Positions 52,101 to 61,100 of a DNA stretch of 64,000 nt are shown here, piece by piece. Position 1 is the stretch's first letter. Each line of letters starts with the position of its first letter. This stretch comes from DASXUX01 sp036504595. Its GTDB lineage: Bacteria; Planctomycetota; SZUA-567; H5-PLA8. Position numbers and translations under genes: made by a program. Under the pieces are notes generated by a model. That model had not been told where the DNA came from and searched no databases. It saw only the letters and a program-made list of their open reading frames with translations. Location: positions 61,967-125,966 of the forward strand of contig DASXUX010000043.1 of NCBI GenBank assembly GCA_036504595.1. The letters are read 5' to 3'.

Positions 52101-55100
52101 TGGACACGTATGGCTATAACGACACGATCAACGGCCTCTCGGGCAGCGGGGTTATTGACAATACCGGTCCGACCGCGACCTGCGTGATCAGCGTCGGCGG
52201 CAACAATCGAACAACGACCTTCGCCGGGAGCATGCAGAACACCTCTGGCTGGCTAGTCTTGAGCAAAACTGGAACAGGCACGCTGACACTGACCGGCGCG
52301 AGCACCAATGGCGCGCTCAACACCCCGGTTCCAACGACCGTGAATGCTGGAACGCTTAGTTTCACGGGAAATAACCGTCTCTCGCCGTACACGTATCTGA
52401 ACATGGCGAACGTGGCCGGTGCGATTGTCGATCTCAATGGTACCAGCCAGATGGTCCGCTACCTGGCTGGCGGAGGTGGAACGGGCGGCCTGATCACCAA
52501 CACCAGCGCGACCCAGAGCGTCCTGACGCTCGACCAACGCAACTGCGGCGCGCCGACATTTGCCGGGACCCTGGGCGGGAATTTGCGTCTGGCGGCACAG
52601 AATTCGACGACCAAGAACACGGACGCACAAGCTTTTACGGGAACAAACACCTTCACCGGCGGAGTCCTGATCAACAACGGACATCTCCGGTTCGGCTCGG
52701 ATGTCTCGATTGGGGCCGTGCCAGCGGTGTTCGATCCGGCCAACGTTACCATCCAGAACGGTGGAGCGTTCCAGAACAACAACTCGACCGTGACGACCAT
52801 TGCCAATCGCGGTTTCGTGCTGGCCGCCGGAGATGCAGCATTCTATGCCGGATGGGCGCAAGCTGTGACCATCAACGGGGTGATCTCCGGACCGGGCCGC
52901 CTAGTGAAGCAGGATGCCCAGCCGTTGATTCTTAACGCCGCCAACACCTTCACCGGCGACACGCTGTTTGCCACTGCCAGCGAAGTTCGAATCGGGCATA
53001 ACCTGGCGCTGCAGAACAGCACCGTCGATGGCAACGGCCAGGCCGGCCCGCTGAACGTAACCACTCCGGCTGCGGTGATCGGCGGGCTGAAGGGAACCGG
53101 TCTGACCGTCAACAATCCCGTGCAGCTTTCAATTGGGAATAACAATCAGAACACCACTTTCGGAGGAGTCTTGGCGGGCCTGGGCTCCATTATAAAGATC
53201 GGAACCGGCACGCTGACGCTCTCGGGGAATGCGAGCACGTTTACGGGCGACGCAACCATTAGCCAGGGCTCCATCATCGCCACGGGCGGATTGTTGGGCC
53301 CCAATCCCGTCACCTCCGCGCTCGGAAACCCGCAGATTGCAGGGCGGCAGATTGTTGTCGGCTCGGGAACGACCTTGCAGTTTGCAAATAACGACGTTTT
53401 CGGAAATGCCGTCTCTACGCCGAAATCCACCCTGGTCATTCAAGGCACCGCGACCACCACTGGGAGCTTCTTCAACACGTTTGGACCGGTGACCTTCAAC
53501 GGCGGCACGTTGACCGGCACCAATGGCGCCAACGCCAACTACAACTTGTACTCCTTCACAGCGCCCGTCTCCGTAAGGGGCTCGGCTCCTTCGGCGATCA
53601 CCGTTTTCGCCGGAACTAATAACGGGATTCATCTGCTCTCGCCCTCAGTGACATTTGACGTTGCAGACGTGACCGGCGATGCCAATCCGGACCTGACCAT
53701 CTCGGCGAACATCATCAATCAGTACAACGCCGGGCCGGCTGCCGGGCCGTTGAAGACCGGCATGGGCACGCTGCTGCTCAACGGTTCCAGCACGTACACG
53801 GGCGTCACCGCCGTCAGTGGCGGCACACTGCGCCTGGGTGGCAATCTGGATACGCTGACCGGCACGACGGGCATCAACGTCACCAGTGCGACGCTTGAAG
53901 TCGACGACAGTGCCGCCACAGCGCTCCGCAACCGCATTCCGAATGCATGTCCCGTGAACCTCAGCTCGGCCATCCTGAAGATCACTGCCGGCGCGAACGT
54001 AACCTATGCTGAAAGCATTGGCGTGATGTCCCTGCTCAGCGGGAGCAGCAGCGTGATCCTCAACGCAAATGCCGCCGGCATGGACGCTCAATTGACGACG
54101 TCGAATCTCGCCTTCAGCGGCGGACTCTTGGATCTCACCCGCAACTCCGCCGGTGGGCAGAACCCGAATCTGTTCGCAACGCAGGTGAATGGCGCCGCTC
54201 CGGTCAATGGAATGTCTCTGCCGGCCGCGACCGTGAGCGGAATGCCGGCGATTTACTCCACCGCGGCCGATGACGGCGTCATCGCCTCCACTTCGGGCGG
54301 CAATATCGCCTATAGCTGGAACGCCGGCAACTGGGACGCTGCCGGCATGTGGTCTTCCGATCCGCTGGTCTACACGGCCATCGTCCCAGGACCAACGCCC
54401 ACGGGAAAAGACGTCTACATCCGTCACGCGCTGACGATGAACGTCTCCGACAACGTGCGGACGCTCAACTTCCTGTCCGGCGGCACTGGCATTGCGGCCG
54501 GCGGTGGCACGCTGACGGTCAACTCGGGTGCGATTGCGGTCAGCGATCCAGCGGTGGCGCCGACCATCGCGTGCCCGGTTGTCCTCGGCGCGGGTGGAAC
54601 GGTCATACAGAACAGCGCCGGCGCGCTGACGATCACCGGCGCGATCTCCAACGCGGCGACGGCCACCCCGGAAGTTCTGTATTGGCCTCTGGATGGCAAC
54701 GCCAATGATTCGACGCCCAACGGCAACACTGGAGTTTTGTCGGGAGGGACATCCTGGGTTGCGGGCAAAGTTGGCGCGCAGGCGCTGCAGGTGGACGGCA
54801 TCAATGGCTACGTTTCAAACGCCGCAGTCAATGGTCTGGCTGCGACGGGCAATGTGGCGCACACGATTACAGCATGGGTGAAGGTCAATGCCTACCCAGC
54901 GGTGCGATCCTGGATCGCGCTCTTTGGACCGGCCGCGAATGGCTCGCACCATTGGCTGCTGTTGCCCACCGGAGCAACCCAGCTTGGCGTGTACGGCGGG
55001 AACCAGTTGGCGCCGACTCTGCCCTTGGGTCAGTGGAAACACGTGGCCATGACGTCGGATGGCACGACGCTGCGCTGCTACATTGATGGCGTGCTCTTCG

Positions 55101-58100
55101 GCAGCGTGGCCGCTAATTTCAACTACCCGGCCGGAAAACCGCTTGCAGTGGGACAGCCGCAAGGCGCCGACAATTACTTCAACGGCATCGTCGATGATTT
55201 GCGCATCTATTCGCGAGCCCTCAGCAGCGCCGAAGTTGCCGCTGTGTGTGGCGGCCTGACCAAGTCCGGCCCTGGAACGCTGGTCCTTAGCCCCGGTGGG
55301 AACAACACCTATACAGGGCCGACAGTTATCGCGGCCGGCGTGCTCCAGGCCGATACTGCGGGGGCGTTGAATGCAACCAGCGGTGCCACAGTGCAGTCGG
55401 GCGCGGCACTGAACATGAACGCCAGCGTCGGTGCGGTGCCACTGTCGCTGAGCGGCAGCGGAGTTGCCAATTCGGGCGCGATCCGCAACATCGCCGGAGC
55501 CAATACCTACGGCGGCGTGGTGACGTTGAACGCGAATACGATCATCAACTCAGATGCCGGGTCGCTGACCGTCAACGGGATGATTTCGGGATCGAGTAAT
55601 CTGACGATCGGCGGGGCAGGCGACGTAACTACCAACGCGCCGGTGATTCTTGGCACGGGTGGCCTGACGAAAGTGGGTAGTGGTACGCATCTGCTGGCGG
55701 GCGGCAGTTCGTACACCGGAACCACCAGCGTCAACGCGGGCACGCTGAAACTGGCGCCCCCGGCCGGCGCCCCGCCGGTTCCGGGCTATCTGGTGTGGCT
55801 GGATGCGACCGATGCGGCATCCGTGGGTGTTGCTCTGGGTTCGCCCGTAAGCCAGTGGAGTGACAAGAGCGGAGGGGCCAGGCACTTCAGCCAAGGAGTT
55901 GCGGCCAATCAGCCCATTTACACGGCAAACGCGATCTTTGGCAAGCCGGCGTTGCGGTTTGACGGCGGAGCGACAAACGCAGTCGCCGATAGACTGTATT
56001 CCGCGGCGGCGATCAGCACACAGACGGTCTTTATCGTGAACACGTCAATTACGTACGTGAATTTGCGCGGGATCTTTGGACAACACAATGCTGACTTTGG
56101 TATCCGCATGGCGAGCGCCACGGACTGGCAGCATCCCGGCAACGGCGCCGACTATACCAACCCCGGCGGCAGCGCGATGTACATCGATGGCGTTGCAGGT
56201 ACCAGCTTTGGCGGCCAAGGCATCCCTCACGTGCTCACCGCCGCGCGTTCAGCAGTGTCGAGCATTCAAACAGCTATTGGCAATTACTGGAATCTTGATG
56301 GCAGAGCTTTTAACGGCGATATCGGTGAAGTGCTGATCTACGGCGGTGCTCTGACCGCTACGCAAAGACAGGCCGTCGAAGCGTATTTGATGGGCAAGTG
56401 GATGGGTGGTCTGCCGGTTGGAACCGTGCAGATTGCCTCTGGCGCGACACTCGACTTAAATGGAACGAGCCCGATTGTCGGCGCTCTCATCGGCGCGTCC
56501 GGGGCAACCATCACGAATACGTCGCTGGCCAACAACAGCACTCTGACGGCGAACCAGGCGCTCAACACGACGTTCGCCGGCATTGTTCAGGACGGGCTGA
56601 CCAAGACGGCCGCTTTGACGAAATTAGGTGCCGGAACACTCATTCTCTCTGGGAATAACACGCACACCGGCGGCACGACTGTCACAGCCGGCACGCTGCA
56701 GGTCGGCAGCGGCGGCAATACCGGAACGCTGGGCGCAGCGGCCGGGGCCGTCACGGACAGCGCGGCGATCGTTTTCAATCGCAATGACAACCCAGTTGTT
56801 GGCAACGTGATTGGCGGCACCGGCACCCTGACGCAAGCCGGCAGCGGAACCGTGATCTTGACGGGCGCCAATACGTACTCTGGCGTCACGACCATCAACG
56901 CGAATGGCGCATTGCAGGTCGGCAACGGTGCGGCTGTTGGAACACTCGGCGCCGGCGCGGTCACGGACAACGGGCTGCTCATCTTCAACCGCAGCGACAA
57001 CATAAGCATTGGTACGACGATCAGCGGCGCGGGCAATCTGACACAAGCGGGCGCTGGAACGGGAACGCTGATCTTGATTGCCAACAACAGCTACTTAGGT
57101 ACGACCACGATCAACAATGGCGCGACGCTGCAACTGGGCGCCGGCGCCGCGGTCGGCTGGGTTGGCGCAGGACCGGTTATCGATAATGGCTTGCTGGTGG
57201 TCAACCGCAGCGACAATGTGGTGTTGTCCATCGACTTGCGCGGCACCGGCGGACTGCAGGAGACGGGCGCCGGAATCCTGACGTTGACGGGCACGAACAC
57301 CTATAGCGGGACCACAACGATCGATGCAACGCGGACGCTCCAAGTCGGCAACAACGGTATTCTCGGCACGCTGGGCACCGGCCCCGTCGTGGCCAACGGC
57401 ACACTGATTCTGAATCGCAGCGATTCGTTCGCAGTGACGAACGACATCAGCGGACCGGTGGGTGGAATCGTAACGAAGAGCGTGGGGCTGACGGCGACTC
57501 TCACAGGGAACAACACGAATTTCCTTGGCCCGGTCAATGTGAATGCCGGAACGCTGCAGATCGGCAACGGCGGCACGGCTGGAACGCTGGGAACTGGAAC
57601 GGTCACCGTCGCGGCAAACTGCTTCCTTGCGTTCAATCGCAGCGACGCGCTTAGCGTCACGTCCACGCTTGCTGGAGCTGGCGCGGTGACCCAAGCCGGC
57701 GCCGGCACCACCAATCTCGGTGGTGGCGCGGCGAACACCTACACTGGCGCGACCACAATCAATGCCGGCACACTGCAGGTTGGGAAAGCCACGCCATGGG
57801 CCGCTGGCAGCCCGCTGACGATGAACGGCGGACGCTTGGACTTAAACAATTTCTCAGTAACTGTCGGCTCGCTTGCCGGGACCGCAGGAACGATCGATAC
57901 GGGCGTGGCCGGCGCCGTCACGCTCACCGCGAACCAGGCGGGAAACACCACGTTCGCCGGGCTGATCCAGAATGGCGCCGGGACGGTGGCCCTGGCCAAA
58001 CAGGCCGCGGGCATTTTGATTCTGTCCGGCAACAACACCTACGGCGGCGGCACGAATCTTTCCGGCGGCACGCTGCAGATCGGTCTTGGCGGCACAACGG

Positions 58101-61100
58101 GTTGGCTGGGAACGGGCAATGTCACAACGGTTGCCGGCGTAACCCTCGTCCTCAACCGCAGCGATCTGGTGACGTTGACCAATCTCGTTACCGGAGGCGG
58201 CAACCTCACTCAAGCCGGCGCCGGGACGCTCGATTTGCCGTCCACGGGGTACGTCTTTGGCGACGTCACGATCAACAATAACGGCGCGCTCGAATTTATC
58301 GGCACGTCCACGGCCACAGCCACGAATCTATACATTGGCCAGTATATCGGCGGTACGGTGAATATTTCGGGCACGGCTGCGGTGACCATCACGAACAACC
58401 TTGATGTGGGATATGTTGCGGGAGGCACACTGAACCAGACCGGCGGCACGTTGACGTGCAGCGGAGGCGCCGCCGACCATCTGATGGTTGGCTTCGCTGC
58501 GGGAGAAACCAGTTTCTACAATCTCTCGGCCGGCACGCTTTCTCTGCCCACGGCGTACCTGCGCGTGGGCTACAATGGATCTGGCGTATGCAACGTCACG
58601 GGCGGAACCATCAACTCGGGCAGCAACATCTACGTTGGAGCCAACAACGTCGCGAGCGCGATGAACATAAGCGGGGGAACCGTCAATGCGCCGTATATCG
58701 GCGTTTCGCCGGGAAACAGCAGCGGCAACACACTCAATGTCAGTGGCACAGCGGCCATTACCGTGGGCAACCTTTTTGCCGGCGAAGGCAGTGGATTTAG
58801 CGGCACAATCCAGCAGGCGGGTGGCGCCATCACGGTGAACGGCCAGGTGCGGATTGGACATTGGCCGAATAACGTCAGCACCTACACGATGACCGGCGGC
58901 ACGCTGACTCTGACGGCGGTACCCGGAGCGAATCCGTTCGCGGCTGCTGAGCAAAACGGCGCGCTGTATCTGGGTGTCGACGGCACCGGCGTGATGAACC
59001 AGAGCGGTGGCACGATCACGACGCCAGCGCTCGTCTTGGACAATCGCGGCGACACGCCCGCTGGGACTGACACGTACACGATGACCGGCGGAACGCTGGT
59101 TCTGGGCTCGTGGGGCATCCAGGCCAACGCCAGCACGCAGATCAACTTGGGCGGCGGAACGGTCGCGGCCAGCGCCAGTTGGACTTCCACTCGACCCATG
59201 ACGCTGACCGGCACGAACGGTAACGTGGTGTTCGATAACCGCGGCACGGCGAACGCGATTACACTAAGCGGAGTGCTGTCCGGCGCAGGCGCCTTGAACA
59301 AGACTGACAGCGTCGGTACCGGAACGCTAACGCTCGGCGGCCTTAACACATACACAGGGAATGTGACAGTCAATCGCGGCACGTTAGCGTCAACAGTGGG
59401 CAATCTCGGCGGAAACACGGCCCTTGGGCAAAACAATACCGTCACCGTGAATGCGGGAGCAACGCTCGACGTTGGCGGCGTGAACGGCACCGCCAACCAG
59501 CTTGGTGCCTCCGAAAAGAACACCGTGACGATAAATGGCGGTACGCTCAACTTCTCATTGACAGGTGCCAGCACACAGGATGGCTGCTACATGGGCACCT
59601 TGAACCTGAACGGCGCGACTGTGACGAGCACGACAGGAGCCGGTCCACGATTCGGTTATAGTCACGGGAACGGACTGGTGACCGCGACCGGGGCCGACTC
59701 AACCTGGTCGGCCCCGCTGTGGCTGGTCTTTCAGGCGGGGGTTTCGATGACCATCGATACCACCGCCAATCTCGCTATTTCCGGCATCATCAGGGACTAT
59801 CCCGCCCTGACGGGCGTGCCCTTGATTAAGAACGGCACTGGGACGGTAACGCTTGCTGGAGCGAACACCTACATTGGCACGACCACCCTTAACGCCGGCA
59901 CGCTGTTGGTCAACGGTTCGCTTGCCAGTGGCGCGGGAGTGACGGCCAATGGCGGCGTGTTGGGCGGGACAGGCACGATCAACGAAGCGGTATCGCTTAC
60001 CGGCGCGGCAGCCACTATCAGCCCGGGCAGCCCCGTGGCCACGCCAGGCATGCTCAGTACAGGCAGCGTGGCCCTAAACGGCAACTTTACGGTTCAGTTG
60101 AACGGCTCTACGGCCGGCTCCGGCTACGATCAGCTTAAGGTAACCGGTGGAGTGAACCTGGCGGGCTGCGCGTTGAATCTGACGGTGGGCTTCGTGCCCC
60201 CTGTGGCACAGTACATCATTATCGACAACGATGGCGCCGACGCCGTCAGCGGCACCTTCACCGGACTCCCTGAGGGTGCGAGTCTCACGGTCAGCGGCCG
60301 GGACTTTACCATTAGTTATGTCGGCGGGACGGGCAATGACGTGGTGCTCACGCGCACCATTCAGTCCTACCAGTGGGCAGGCGCCGGCGGAGATGACAAC
60401 TGGACGACGGGGTTGAACTGGGTCGGCGGGTTGGCGCCGGGAGTGGGCGACAGCCTGAGCTTCGGACAGGTCGGGGCCGGGCGGAAGGCCACGAGCACGA
60501 ACGATTTTGCTGCTGGATCGCCCTTCAACACCATCCGCTTCACCGACTCGGGCTACACGCTCAGCGGCAACCCCATCATCCTCCGCGGCGGAGCGTTGGC
60601 GATGGACAATTCGGTGGCGGGCGTCAACACCGTCAACCTGAATTTGACGATGAGCGCCGCGTCTACAATCAACTGCGCGGCAGGCGGCACGTTGAATCTC
60701 AACGGCACGGTGAATAACGGTGGATTCCTGCTCGACTTTGCCGCTAATGGCGACATCGCCGCAAGCAAAGGCATCTCCGGCGCCGGCGGACTCACCAAGG
60801 ATGGCGCGGGCACGCTCAGTCTCAGCGGCCCGGGCATCTACGGCGGAGCGACAATCATCAATGATGGTTTGCTCCGCCTGGCTGCGCCGGTCGCCGTACC
60901 GCCGGGCTACGCCGCGTACTACTCCTTTGATAGCATGGCGGGCCCGTCCAACGTCAGCAATGGTGGCTCGTTGGGCACGCTTAAGAATGGCTTGTTAAGC
61001 GGTTCGGCGGCCATTTCGCCGGCCGGCTTCCTGGGATCCTGCATGGCAGTCCCCAGCCAAACCGGTTTTATGGCGATCAACCTGACCGGCGGCCGGGGTG

